The translations under genes and the position numbers were made by a program. From the NCBI RefSeq assembly GCF_042685645.1, contig NZ_JBHUNX010000001.1, positions 1,984,001-2,048,000 of the forward strand: a stretch of DNA of 64,000 nucleotides, written 5' to 3'. How positions within the stretch are numbered: the stretch's first letter is position 1; each line of letters starts with the position of its first letter. Below the pieces are notes generated by a model. That model was not told the origin of the DNA. It saw nothing but the letters and a program-made list of their open reading frames with translations, and made no database searches. This document shows, one piece after another, positions 40,892 through 48,778 of this stretch. The stretch comes from Salininema proteolyticum. GTDB lineage: Bacteria > Actinomycetota > Actinomycetes > Mycobacteriales > Micromonosporaceae.

Positions 40892-41788
40892 TCACGGGGT
40901 GAGTTCGCCGCGCCGGGGCGGGTCGGCGCCGGGGCGCGAGACGGTCAGGGCGGCGGCCCTGGAGGCGAACCGGACGGCCTCGGCGGCCCGGTCCAGGTCT
41001 ATGGGGCCGGCAAGGTCCCCGCTCTGCTCCAGGTGGTGCAGGAGCGCGGCGGAGAAGGAGTCGCCGGCGCCGATCGTGTCGGCTACGGCGGCGGGCGAGG
41101 GCTCGACGGAGAGCGCTCCGTCGGAGGTGCGGAGGGTGGCCCCTCTCGGTCCCCTGGTGGTGACGACGAGGCGCACGCCCTTGTCGATCCACTCGCGGGC
41201 GGCCCGGTCGGGGTCCGTTCCGGGGCTGATCCACGCGAAGTCCTCGTCGCTGAGTTTGAGGATGTCGGTGAACTCCAGCCACCGGTCGAAACGGCGGCGG
41301 TAGGCTTCGCGGTCGCCGAGGAGGCCCGGGCGGACGTTGGGGTCGAGGCTGACGGTGCCCCGGGCGGCCAGCCAGTCGGCGACGGCGCTCGCCCCCGGTT
41401 CCAGGGCCAGGGCCAGCGAGCCGGCGTGGACGCAGGCGAAGTCGGCCTCGGGCAGCTCCGCCGGGGTGAACCACCGGTCGGCGGTGCCCTCGACGTGGAA
41501 TGAGTAGTCGGCCGTCCCGTCGTCGTCGAGGGTGACCACGGCGAGCGCGGTCGGCTCCGCCGCTTCCACCGTGTAGGTGAGGTCCACTCCGGAGTCGGTG
41601 AGGTGGCCGCGCAGGAGCGTGCCGAAGGCGTCGCCGGAGAGGCGGCCGACGAAGGCGGTCTCGGTGCCCAGGCGGGCGAGGCCGACCGCGACGTTCATGG
41701 GGCTGCCGCCGGGGCGCGCGGCGGGCCGGCGGGGGTCGGACCGGGGTACTGAGAGGTCTATGAGCGCTTCTCCGACGACGCCTATCAC
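40892..41788 (-). CDS. fructokinase (PfkB family)
   Basis: Ribokinase-family sugar kinase of 298 aa. The GGSPMNVAVGLARLG region binds sugar and DTIGAGDSFSAALL (anion hole and catalytic Asp243) is intact. The GTG start overlaps the stop of the preceding GH32-like gene as GTGA, so translation is coupled. Context makes fructose the likely substrate, giving fructose-6-phosphate for glycolysis. Confidence 0.9.
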   Translation of the reverse strand: MIGVVGEALIDLSVPRSDPRRPAARPGGSPMNVAVGLARLGTETAFVGRLSGDAFGTLLRGHLTDSGVDLTYTVEAAEPTALAVVTLDDDGTADYSFHVEGTADRWFTPAELPEADFACVHAGSLALALEPGASAVADWLAARGTVSLDPNVRPGLLGDREAYRRRFDRWLEFTDILKLSDEDFAWISPGTDPDRAAREWIDKGVRLVVTTRGPRGATLRTSDGALSVEPSPAAVADTIGAGDSFSAALLHHLEQSGDLAGPIDLDRAAEAVRFASRAAALTVSRPGADPPRRGELTP

Positions 41789-42723
41789 GCGCGCACCAGC
41801 CTTCCGTCTTCGAGCCTGACGGGGATCGGGTCGATGAGCCCGCCGACGAAGCCGTCCTCTTCGATGTTGCGGAATCCGATGAGGTGGGGCCGCTCGTCGA
41901 TGTCGACCAGTCGGGCGGCGTAGAGGCTCTCGTGCTCGAAAGGGCGGGCGGCGTCGATGTCGAAGCCGGAGAGCGGGTCGTCGACCACGACGGTGTAGTT
42001 GTCTCCCGCCGGGTTCTGGGCGCGGCGGGCGTCCGAGGCCTCCCGGGGGCCGCAGCAGAACAGGAGGACCCACTGTCCGTCCACTTTGTGCAGCTGGGTG
42101 ACCTCGATCTGGCCGAATCCCGTCGCGGCGGGCCGCGAGAGCGGTTTCTGCTGGGTCCAGGACTCCAGGTCGGGTGATGTGGCGTGGCCGACGACGCCCC
42201 GTGTGCGGGTGTGGTCGGGTCCGGCGACGCGGGCGGTGAAGAGCATGTGCCAGCCCTCGCCCGAGGGGTCGGGGAAGACCCAGGGGTCGCGGAAGGCCTC
42301 GTCGAACCAGCCCGAGGTGGGCGTGTACCTCTCGTAGAGGGCCGGATCGGCTTCGAGGAGCATTCCCTTTCGCTCCCAGGTGAGGATGTCGGCGGACACG
42401 GCGTGCCCTATGCGTTGGACGCGGCCGTTCTCGGCGCGGGACACGCCGGTGTAGAACAGGTGCCACGTTCCGCCGTGGCGGACGACGGAGCCGGTCCAGG
42501 TGGCCTGGTCGTCCCAGGCGGGGCTGTCGGCGGGGACGAGGGCGTCGGGCAGGAGCGTCCATTCGCGCATGTCGCGCGATACGGCGTGCCCCACCGACGC
42601 CCTGAGGTGGCGGCGGTCGGGGTCGCCCAGGGCGCGCGAGGCGCGCAGGAAGAAGACGTGGTGGTCCTCTCCGTCGCGGGCGTACCAGGAGTCCCAGACC
42701 CAGTGGTCGGCGAGTTCGAGCAT
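41785..42723 (-). CDS. short GH32-like beta-fructosidase, intracellular
   Basis: A 312-aa clan GH-J propeller enzyme without signal peptide and without the C-terminal sandwich of typical GH32. Candidate catalytic residues are Asp11 (WVWDSWYARDG), Asp146 in FRDPWVF and Glu207 in FGQIEVTQL. It presumably cuts imported short fructo-oligosaccharides or sucrose after ABC uptake. AGAAAGAGA precedes the ATG. It sits between permease and fructokinase genes. A GH43/GH68-like assignment in the same clan is the main alternative. Confidence 0.82.
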   Translation of the reverse strand: MLELADHWVWDSWYARDGEDHHVFFLRASRALGDPDRRHLRASVGHAVSRDMREWTLLPDALVPADSPAWDDQATWTGSVVRHGGTWHLFYTGVSRAENGRVQRIGHAVSADILTWERKGMLLEADPALYERYTPTSGWFDEAFRDPWVFPDPSGEGWHMLFTARVAGPDHTRTRGVVGHATSPDLESWTQQKPLSRPAATGFGQIEVTQLHKVDGQWVLLFCCGPREASDARRAQNPAGDNYTVVVDDPLSGFDIDAARPFEHESLYAARLVDIDERPHLIGFRNIEEDGFVGGLIDPIPVRLEDGRLVRA

Positions 42724-42737
42724 GTTTCTCTTTCTAG

Positions 42738-43643
42738 TCAGTCCTTCATGCCGGAATCGGCGATGCTCTGCATGAAGGCTCTCTGGAAGGCGAGGAAGAC
42801 GGCGACGACCGGCACGGTGATCATGGAGATGTACGCCATGACCTCGCCCCAGGCGGTGTCGAGCTGGAAGAAGTACTGGACTCCGACCATGACCGGCCGC
42901 AGTTCCTCGCTCTGCACGGTCATCAGCGGCCAGAGGTAGGCGTTCCACGTTCCCGGGCTGGTCACGAACGTCAGGATCGCTACTGTGGCGAATACGGGTG
43001 TGGAGAGGGGGACGATGATGCGCCGGTAGATCTGGAACCAGCCGGCCCCGTCCATGCGCGCGGCCTCTTCCAGTCCGGGCGGCAGGCTCTTGAAGTACTG
43101 CGCGAAGAGGAAGACCGCGAAGGCGTTGCCCACGAAGGGGACGACCTGGACCCGGTAGCTGTTGAGCCAGCCCTGCTCCAGCACCGGGGTGAGTCCGTCG
43201 AACCCGACCCAGGGGAGGTTGGCCACGAGGTAGAGCAGCGGGACGACGATCGTCTCGAAGGGCACCACGAGGGTGGCGATGATGAAGGCGAAGACGAGCT
43301 TCCTGCCGCCCCAGCGCATGCGGGCCAGGGCGTAGCCGCACAGGGAGTTGACGATCAGGCCGAGGCCCACGATCATCCCGGTGACGAGGACGGAGTTGAG
43401 GAGGAAGCGCCCTACCGGGACGCGTGCGAACACGGCCGTGTAGTTGTCGAGGGACAGCTCCCCGACCGGCAGGAACGCCCTGAGCGAGGTCAGGTCGGCG
43501 AAGATCTGGCGGTCGGTCTTCAGGCTCGAGACGAGCATGAAGACGATCGGGAAGAGGAAGAACACCGCCAGTGCGGCCATGGGCGCGTAGGCCCACAGCG
43601 GGCGCCTCCCCGCGCCCGCCCCGGTTTTCACAGTTCGGGTCAT
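42738..43643 (-). CDS. sugar ABC transporter permease (MalG type)
   Basis: Inner-membrane permease of 301 aa with six helices. The ATPase-coupling EAA loop reads EEAARMDGAGWFQIYRRIIVPLSTP. Its partner permease lies one base upstream. No ATPase gene is in the operon, so a shared MsiK-type ATPase encoded elsewhere is likely, as in Streptomyces. Confidence 0.93.
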   Translation of the reverse strand: MTRTVKTGAGAGRRPLWAYAPMAALAVFFLFPIVFMLVSSLKTDRQIFADLTSLRAFLPVGELSLDNYTAVFARVPVGRFLLNSVLVTGMIVGLGLIVNSLCGYALARMRWGGRKLVFAFIIATLVVPFETIVVPLLYLVANLPWVGFDGLTPVLEQGWLNSYRVQVVPFVGNAFAVFLFAQYFKSLPPGLEEAARMDGAGWFQIYRRIIVPLSTPVFATVAILTFVTSPGTWNAYLWPLMTVQSEELRPVMVGVQYFFQLDTAWGEVMAYISMITVPVVAVFLAFQRAFMQSIADSGMKD

Positions 43644-43644
43644 G

Positions 43645-44601
43645 TCAGTCCTTGTCCCTGGTCAGTCGCCGCTGGACGAAGGCCAGGACGAGCACGATCG
43701 CGAAGAACACGGCCGAGAGCGCCGCGCCGTAGCCGATCTGCTGCTGCTGGTATCCCTTGCGGACGATCTCGAACACGATGGTGGTCGTCGAGGAGAGCGG
43801 GCCGCCGTTGGTCATGACGTCGACCTGGACGAACAGGCCCATGGCGGCGATGGTGATCGTGACGAGCACGAAAACGAAGGTCGGTTTGAGCAGCGGCAGC
43901 GTGATGTGGCGGAAGCGCTGCCAAGCGGTGACGCCGTCCAGCCGCGCGGCCTCGTAGACCTGTTCGGGGATGTTCTGCAGCCCGGCCAGCCAGATGACCA
44001 TGTGGAACCCGACTCCCTGCCAGACGCTCATGACCACGATGGCCCCCAGCGCCGTCGAGGGGTTCGACAGCCACGCCGTCCCCTCCAGCGCTCCCCCGCT
44101 GAGCATGGAGATCAGCGAGTTGATCAGCCCTTCTTCTTGATAGAGGAACCGCCACAGGACGCTCACGACGACCATGGAGGTGATGACCGGGATGAAGTAG
44201 ACGGTGCGGAAGAAGTTGCGTCCGGCCAGCTTCTGGTCGACCAGGAGCGCCAGGACCAGGCCCAGGCCTCCTTGCAGGGGGACGACGGCGGCGGCGAAGA
44301 GGAACGTGTTGAGCAGGGCCCTCTGGAAATCGCCGTCCGCGGTGAAGGCGCGGACGTAGTTGGCCGTGCCGGTGAACTCCGGGGCGGTCGGTGAGATGAG
44401 GCGGGCGTTGGTGACGCTCAGCCATAGGGCCATGGCCGTGGGCACCACCAAGAACGTCACGAGGAGGAGCACGGCGGGCGCGGCGAAGAGCCGGCCGGCG
44501 CGGGCCTCTTTGCGGGCGGCGGTGGGGCGGGAGGGCCGACGCCGGCCTCCCGCGGGCCTCGCGGGAGCGGCGGTGTCTGGGCGCGGTGGGGCGGAGACCA
44601 T
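43645..44601 (-). CDS. sugar ABC transporter permease (MalF/UgpA type)
   Basis: Permease of 318 aa with a basic N-terminal extension (about residues 1-38, Arg/Ala/Pro-rich) followed by six helices. EAA loop: YEAARLDGVTAWQRFRHITLPLLKP. One base separates it from both neighbours, so the transporter genes are tightly coupled. Confidence 0.93.
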   Translation of the reverse strand: MVSAPPRPDTAAPARPAGGRRRPSRPTAARKEARAGRLFAAPAVLLLVTFLVVPTAMALWLSVTNARLISPTAPEFTGTANYVRAFTADGDFQRALLNTFLFAAAVVPLQGGLGLVLALLVDQKLAGRNFFRTVYFIPVITSMVVVSVLWRFLYQEEGLINSLISMLSGGALEGTAWLSNPSTALGAIVVMSVWQGVGFHMVIWLAGLQNIPEQVYEAARLDGVTAWQRFRHITLPLLKPTFVFVLVTITIAAMGLFVQVDVMTNGGPLSSTTTIVFEIVRKGYQQQQIGYGAALSAVFFAIVLVLAFVQRRLTRDKD

Positions 44602-44602
44602 C

Positions 44603-45895
44603 TCAGAACCCGTATCCGCCGTTGGAGTCTATGTCGTTGTCGATCTCGCCGACGGCCTCGTCGAGCGTTTCGGCCACGTCGCCGCCGTGGACGACGTCGT
44701 CGATCGCGGAGAGGAAGACCGAGGAGATGACGGGGTAGGCCGGGGTCTCCGGCCGTAGCCGGGCGTAGGAGCGGGAGTACTCCATGATGTCGCGCAGTCT
44801 CCCGTCGGAGCCGTAGTTCTCGGTCATCTCGGCCGCCTCGTCGGTGGCGGGGATGAGGCCGGTGCGGTCGGACAGCTCGGCGAGGTACTCGGGGCGCAGG
44901 GAGGTTTCCAGGTAGGCCTTCGCTCCGTCGGTCTCGGGCGAGGTCGCCGAGACGGCCCACTGCCAGGATCCGCCGCCGGTCACCGGCCCCCGTCCGAAGT
45001 CGGGCGGAGGAAGGAAGAGGACGTCGTCGTAGGTCTCCATGGCCTCCACGGCCGCCCAGTTCCCGTTCCAGGCCAGCGCGGAGGCGCCCTGGACGAACTC
45101 CTCGCGCTCGCCGGTGGACTCCAGGTTGGACAGCCCGCGGGCGAAGAGGCTCTGGAACCAGCGTCCGAACGCTACGGCCTCGGTGCCGTTGAGGACTCCC
45201 TCGGCGCCGGCGTAGCCCTCCCGGTCGATGAGGTCGCCTCCGTGGCTCTGCAGGAACGGGGAGAACGCGTAGGGGAACCATTCCCCCTTGTCCCCCACTC
45301 CGAGGTCGATGGCGAACTCGTAGCCGGAGTCCCGGCCCAGTTTCTCCAGGATCTCGTCGAACTCCTCCCCGCTCCACGGGTCGTCCATGGAGGGGACGCG
45401 GATCCGGTGCCTCTCGAGCACCGATTCGCGGGCGAAGAGGCAGACGGCCGCTTCGTAGAGCCCGAACGAGTAGACCTTGTCCTGGAACCTGCCCACGCAG
45501 GAGGGCAGGAGTCGGTTAATCGATTTACTATCGAGCGGAAGCTCCTGGAGGTGGCCCGACCACGCCCAGTTCGGCGTGTTCGGGCCGTCCACGTCCAGGA
45601 CGTCGGGGAGGTCCCCGGCGAGCGCCCCGGCGTTCACCGCGTCGTTGTAGGCGTCCTGCGGGAAGGACTCGGTGCGCACGGAGTAGTCCTCCTGGGACTT
45701 GTTGAAGTCCGCGATGATCGCGTCGATGACCTCCATCTCCAGCGGGTTGCCGGCGTTGTGGGTCCACAGGCCGAGCCGGCCGTCGGCCTCGGCTCCGCTA
45801 GAGCAGGCGGTGAGCGCCGGGCCGGCCAGGGCCGAGGCGCCGGCGAGCCCGAGCATCTGGAGCAGCCTGCGTCGCTGCAGGTTGGGGCGGTTCAT
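44603..45895 (-). CDS. fructo-oligosaccharide-binding lipoprotein of ABC transporter
   Basis: Extracellular solute-binding protein, family 1, 430 aa. The signal begins MNRPNLQRRRLLQMLGLAG, with a twin-arginine-like RRR, and has lipobox LTAC with lipidated Cys31. The mature lobe segments LWTHNAGNPLEMEVIDAIIADFN and ALAWNGNWAAVEAM match carbohydrate binders. Codons for about residues 122-127 (LPLDSKSIN region) switch to AT-rich forms (GAT AGT AAA, ATT), and that stretch overlaps a LacI-type operator. It lies 39 bases after lacI. Confidence 0.92.
   Translation of the reverse strand: MNRPNLQRRRLLQMLGLAGASALAGPALTACSSGAEADGRLGLWTHNAGNPLEMEVIDAIIADFNKSQEDYSVRTESFPQDAYNDAVNAGALAGDLPDVLDVDGPNTPNWAWSGHLQELPLDSKSINRLLPSCVGRFQDKVYSFGLYEAAVCLFARESVLERHRIRVPSMDDPWSGEEFDEILEKLGRDSGYEFAIDLGVGDKGEWFPYAFSPFLQSHGGDLIDREGYAGAEGVLNGTEAVAFGRWFQSLFARGLSNLESTGEREEFVQGASALAWNGNWAAVEAMETYDDVLFLPPPDFGRGPVTGGGSWQWAVSATSPETDGAKAYLETSLRPEYLAELSDRTGLIPATDEAAEMTENYGSDGRLRDIMEYSRSYARLRPETPAYPVISSVFLSAIDDVVHGGDVAETLDEAVGEIDNDIDSNGGYGF
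45516..45529. promoter_or_regulatory. intragenic LacI-type operator
   Basis: GTTAATCGATTTAC inside the binding-lipoprotein gene matches the promoter operator (GTTAAACGATTAAC) in 12 of 14 positions and keeps the central CG. The coding sequence uses atypical AT-rich codons here, as expected if the DNA site is selected. It is 1.47 kb from the promoter operator, suitable for looping or roadblock. Confidence 0.6.
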
Positions 45896-45934
45896 GGTGT
45901 TCTCCGTTCGTGGGCGGTCCAGGCGGTCGATGTT

Positions 45935-46945
45935 TCAGGCGGGCGGGGCCGTCGAGTCGCGGCGGGCGACAGGACAGGGCATGAGGCGGCCGGCGGGTTC
46001 GGCGCCGGGTTCGCTCATGCGGCGCAGGAGCTCCTCGACCGCCCAGCGCCCCATGTCGTAGTGGGGCAGGGCGGCCGAGGTGAGGCCGGGGTGGAGGGCC
46101 GGGGCGATGAGCTCCTGGTCGTCGTAGGAGACGACCGACAGGTCGTCGGGGAGGGACAGGCCGAGTTCCGCCGCGGCGCGGTAGAGCCCCATGGCCATGC
46201 GGTCGTTGAAGCAGAAGACCGCGGTGGGGCGGTCGGCGCGGCGCAGGAGTTCCAGAGCGCCCGCGTAGCCGTGCGGCGTCGAGGCGGAGGGCACTTCCCG
46301 GTAGAGGTCGGCGGCCTCGGGGCCGGCCAGGTCGCGCCAGGTCTCGGCGCGGAGGTGTTTGGCGGGGACGTCCTCGGCGGTGGTGAGGTGGGCGATGCGG
46401 GTGTGCCCCAGGGCGGTGAGTTCGGACAGGACGGCCTCGCTCCCGCCCTTCTCGTCGGGGGCCGTCCACGAGCAGCCTCCCCGGGCCGGCCGGGAGTTGA
46501 GGAGGACGTGCGGGAGGGCGGCGGCGCTCTCGGGGAGTTCGACGACCTGGTGGTACATGGTGGCGATGACCAGTCCGTCGGTCTGGCGCTGCTGGAGCGC
46601 CTCGACCGCCTCGGCGATCTCTCCGGGGTCGCCTCCGGTGTCGGTCATGAGCAGGAGGTGGCCGGCGTCCTTGGCCGCGTCGTGGGCGCCGCGGATCATC
46701 TGCCCGGCGAAGGGGGTGGTGGCGACGTCGTCTCCGATGAAGCCGATCATCTGGGTGCGCCGGGTGCGCAGGCCGCGGGCGACCGAGTTGGGACGGTAGC
46801 CGAGGGACTCGGCCGCCTGGCGCACGCGGTGGCTGGTCTCGGCTCCGATGCGGCGGCCGCCGGTGCCGTTGAGCACCATGGAGACCGTGGCGGTGGAGAC
46901 TCCGGCCGCGGCGGCGACGTCGGCTATGCGGGGGCGTTTCGCCAT
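45935..46945 (-). CDS. LacI-family repressor of fructan operon
   Basis: Regulator of 336 aa. The N-terminal helix-turn-helix RIADVAAAAGVSTATVSMVLNG and hinge helix SVARGLRT are typical. The periplasmic-binding-like core would bind a sugar effector (fructose, sucrose or a phosphate). ATG at 46945 is chosen, with GAAGGA 6 bases before; an earlier ATG at 46981 would add 12 residues. First gene of the operon, and it should regulate itself and all genes to 39306. Confidence 0.92.
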   Translation of the reverse strand: MAKRPRIADVAAAAGVSTATVSMVLNGTGGRRIGAETSHRVRQAAESLGYRPNSVARGLRTRRTQMIGFIGDDVATTPFAGQMIRGAHDAAKDAGHLLLMTDTGGDPGEIAEAVEALQQRQTDGLVIATMYHQVVELPESAAALPHVLLNSRPARGGCSWTAPDEKGGSEAVLSELTALGHTRIAHLTTAEDVPAKHLRAETWRDLAGPEAADLYREVPSASTPHGYAGALELLRRADRPTAVFCFNDRMAMGLYRAAAELGLSLPDDLSVVSYDDQELIAPALHPGLTSAALPHYDMGRWAVEELLRRMSEPGAEPAGRLMPCPVARRDSTAPPA

Positions 46946-46989
46946 GGGGCGTCCTTCGTCCGGTGGGCGTGTCGATCGCAACTGCTGAA

Positions 46990-47003
46990 GTTAAACGATT
47001 AAC
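46990..47003. promoter_or_regulatory. LacI-type operator at operon promoter
   Basis: GTTAAACGATTAAC, a 14-base near-palindrome with central CG (6 of 7 pairs), lies about 9-22 bases downstream of the inferred transcription start, where bound repressor would block initiation. Confidence 0.7.
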
Positions 47004-47018
47004 TATCTGCTGACACAG

Positions 47019-47048
47019 ATGTTAACAACAGGAAACTCGCGCGGTCAA
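47019..47048 (-). promoter_or_regulatory. putative fructan operon promoter
   Basis: Minus strand TTGACC (47048-47043), 18-base spacer, TAACAT (47024-47019). Start point near 47012, upstream of lacI and adjoining the operator. Confidence 0.5.
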
Positions 47049-47088
47049 CAGGGGACGCCGGGGAAAATCGAGCGAGCGCGGCTCCGGC

Positions 47089-47112
47089 GGGTCCGCCCGG
47101 CCGGGCGGACCC
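47089..47112. terminator. hairpin after receptor gene
   Basis: A perfect 24-base GC palindrome begins one base past the receptor-like gene's stop codon. It lacks a T-run but probably insulates the receptor operon from the fructan promoter. Confidence 0.55.
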
Positions 47113-47113
47113 C

Positions 47114-48778
47114 TCACTTCAAGTCGGGGTACAGCTCGTCGTAGGGCTCGTCCGGGGTCTGGAAGGGCACGGTCGCCGACGGGGCCTCGACGCACGGGAA
47201 GCTGACTATGGGCACGTAGCGGCCCGTCACCCGCCCGTCCAGCTCCTCGACGAAGTCGAGGTACCCGCTGCCGGTCTGCTCGCCGCTGACGCGGAACAGG
47301 TGGTTGCGGACGCTCTCGGCGAGCGTGTCCTCGTCCCCGGCCTCGTGCCCCAGGAGCGTGGCCCGCACCGCGATGTCGGCCGCGTCGTAGTAGATCAGGG
47401 AGTAGCCGTTGTAGAAGTCCGACTCCGAACCGGTCGACTGGGACTCGCCGCGGACGGTGCCGGTCATGGCCTCGCGGTAGACGTCGAACCCCTCGGGTCG
47501 CCACCCGCCCTCCTCCAGCCAGGCGGGGTCGAAGGCGCTCGCCTGCATGAGCCGGAAGTCCCCCGGCGCCGGCTCGTCCTCCGCCGCCCCGCACTCCGTC
47601 GCGTAGTCGCCGATGATGCCCGGGTGCAGGCCGATTTCGATGGAGTACACGGTGATCGGGTCCCCGTCGGGGGTGCGGCAGCCGCGCAACTCCCATGCGT
47701 GCAGGAAGTCCTCCAGATAGGAGAAGCGGCCGGCGAAGAAGACCATGTCCGGCGCGTTGCGGCCGCAGATCTCATTGATGATGTGGTCGAAGTAGACCGG
47801 CGACTTCTCCCGCCCCGCGCTGCCGGTGAAGGACCGCCGGTGCTCCACGAGGTAGGGGTCGAGGTACTCCTCGAACTGGAAGGCCAGGTCGGAGGCGAAG
47901 ATGTCCTCGCGGTTGTCGTCGAACAGCAGCATGCCGCGCCCCGGGTCGCGGCCGGCCTCGTCCTCGGCGTCCAGCCGGCCCCGGATGGCCGCCGCGTAGT
48001 CCTCGTTGTTCGGGGCCACGCGGATGAGTCCGGGGAAGTCGTCGTTGTTGATCGTCGTGGACGTGCTCGAACTGGCGATCATGGGGATGCCCCGCTCGGA
48101 GAGGTCGCGGGCGATCGACTCGGTGGCGGTGGTCGTGGACGACTGCCCGATCACCGCCGAGAGCGGAATCTCGTCGCCCTTCATGTCCTCCAACTGTTCC
48201 ACCACGACGTCCGCGCCCTGCTGCAGGCTCCCCTCGTTGGCCAGGTAGAGCTGGAAGAGACGGCTCCCCTCCGCCACCGTCTCCAGGCTCCCGTCGGTGT
48301 TCTCGGCGAACCCGTTCTGCCGCATAAGGGACGCGTAGGCGCCCTCGACGGCGCGCTCGATCTGGGACTGGTCGAGGTCGGCGTCCCCCGACAGGGAGAA
48401 GGACGTCATCAGGACGATCCGGAAGGCCTTGAGGTCGCCGTCGTTCTCCAGGCGCTCCTCCACCTTCCGGTTCATGGAGTGGATGCGCCCGGTGATCCAG
48501 TCCAGGCCCGGGTCGAAGGAGTGTGAACCGTCGTCCACCCCGACGCACTCGCCGCCGGCCATCTCCAGGCCCGTGCTCCCCCAGTCGCATCTCAGGTTGG
48601 GCAGGTAGGTGACGAAGGTCAGGACGGCGGCCGCGACGAGGGCCAGGGCGGTGCCGAAGGCCGTAAACCGCTTGCGGCGGAACCGCTTCTGCTGCATGGG
48701 CGAGCCCAGCCGCCGCACGAGCTCGCCGTGCGTGACGGGGAACGCGAGGTCTCCGATGGACGATCCGTCTCCGCTCAC
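47114..48778 (-). CDS. membrane-anchored periplasmic-binding-like receptor
   Basis: A 554-aa protein with a short basic cytoplasmic N-terminus (1-38, KRFRRKRF before the membrane), one helix (about 39-59) and a large extracellular region (about 60-554) of type 1 periplasmic-binding fold, like the Leu/Ile/Val-binding or ANF receptor domains. Markers are VIGQSSTTTATESIARDLSERGIPMIASSSTS and MVFFAGRFSYLEDFLHAW. There are several Cys for possible disulfides. It is not a lipoprotein and no ABC permease is nearby, so it is more likely a sensor than a transport subunit. Its start overlaps the ATPase stop by 4 bases. Confidence 0.75.
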   Translation of the reverse strand: MSGDGSSIGDLAFPVTHGELVRRLGSPMQQKRFRRKRFTAFGTALALVAAAVLTFVTYLPNLRCDWGSTGLEMAGGECVGVDDGSHSFDPGLDWITGRIHSMNRKVEERLENDGDLKAFRIVLMTSFSLSGDADLDQSQIERAVEGAYASLMRQNGFAENTDGSLETVAEGSRLFQLYLANEGSLQQGADVVVEQLEDMKGDEIPLSAVIGQSSTTTATESIARDLSERGIPMIASSSTSTTINNDDFPGLIRVAPNNEDYAAAIRGRLDAEDEAGRDPGRGMLLFDDNREDIFASDLAFQFEEYLDPYLVEHRRSFTGSAGREKSPVYFDHIINEICGRNAPDMVFFAGRFSYLEDFLHAWELRGCRTPDGDPITVYSIEIGLHPGIIGDYATECGAAEDEPAPGDFRLMQASAFDPAWLEEGGWRPEGFDVYREAMTGTVRGESQSTGSESDFYNGYSLIYYDAADIAVRATLLGHEAGDEDTLAESVRNHLFRVSGEQTGSGYLDFVEELDGRVTGRYVPIVSFPCVEAPSATVPFQTPDEPYDELYPDLK

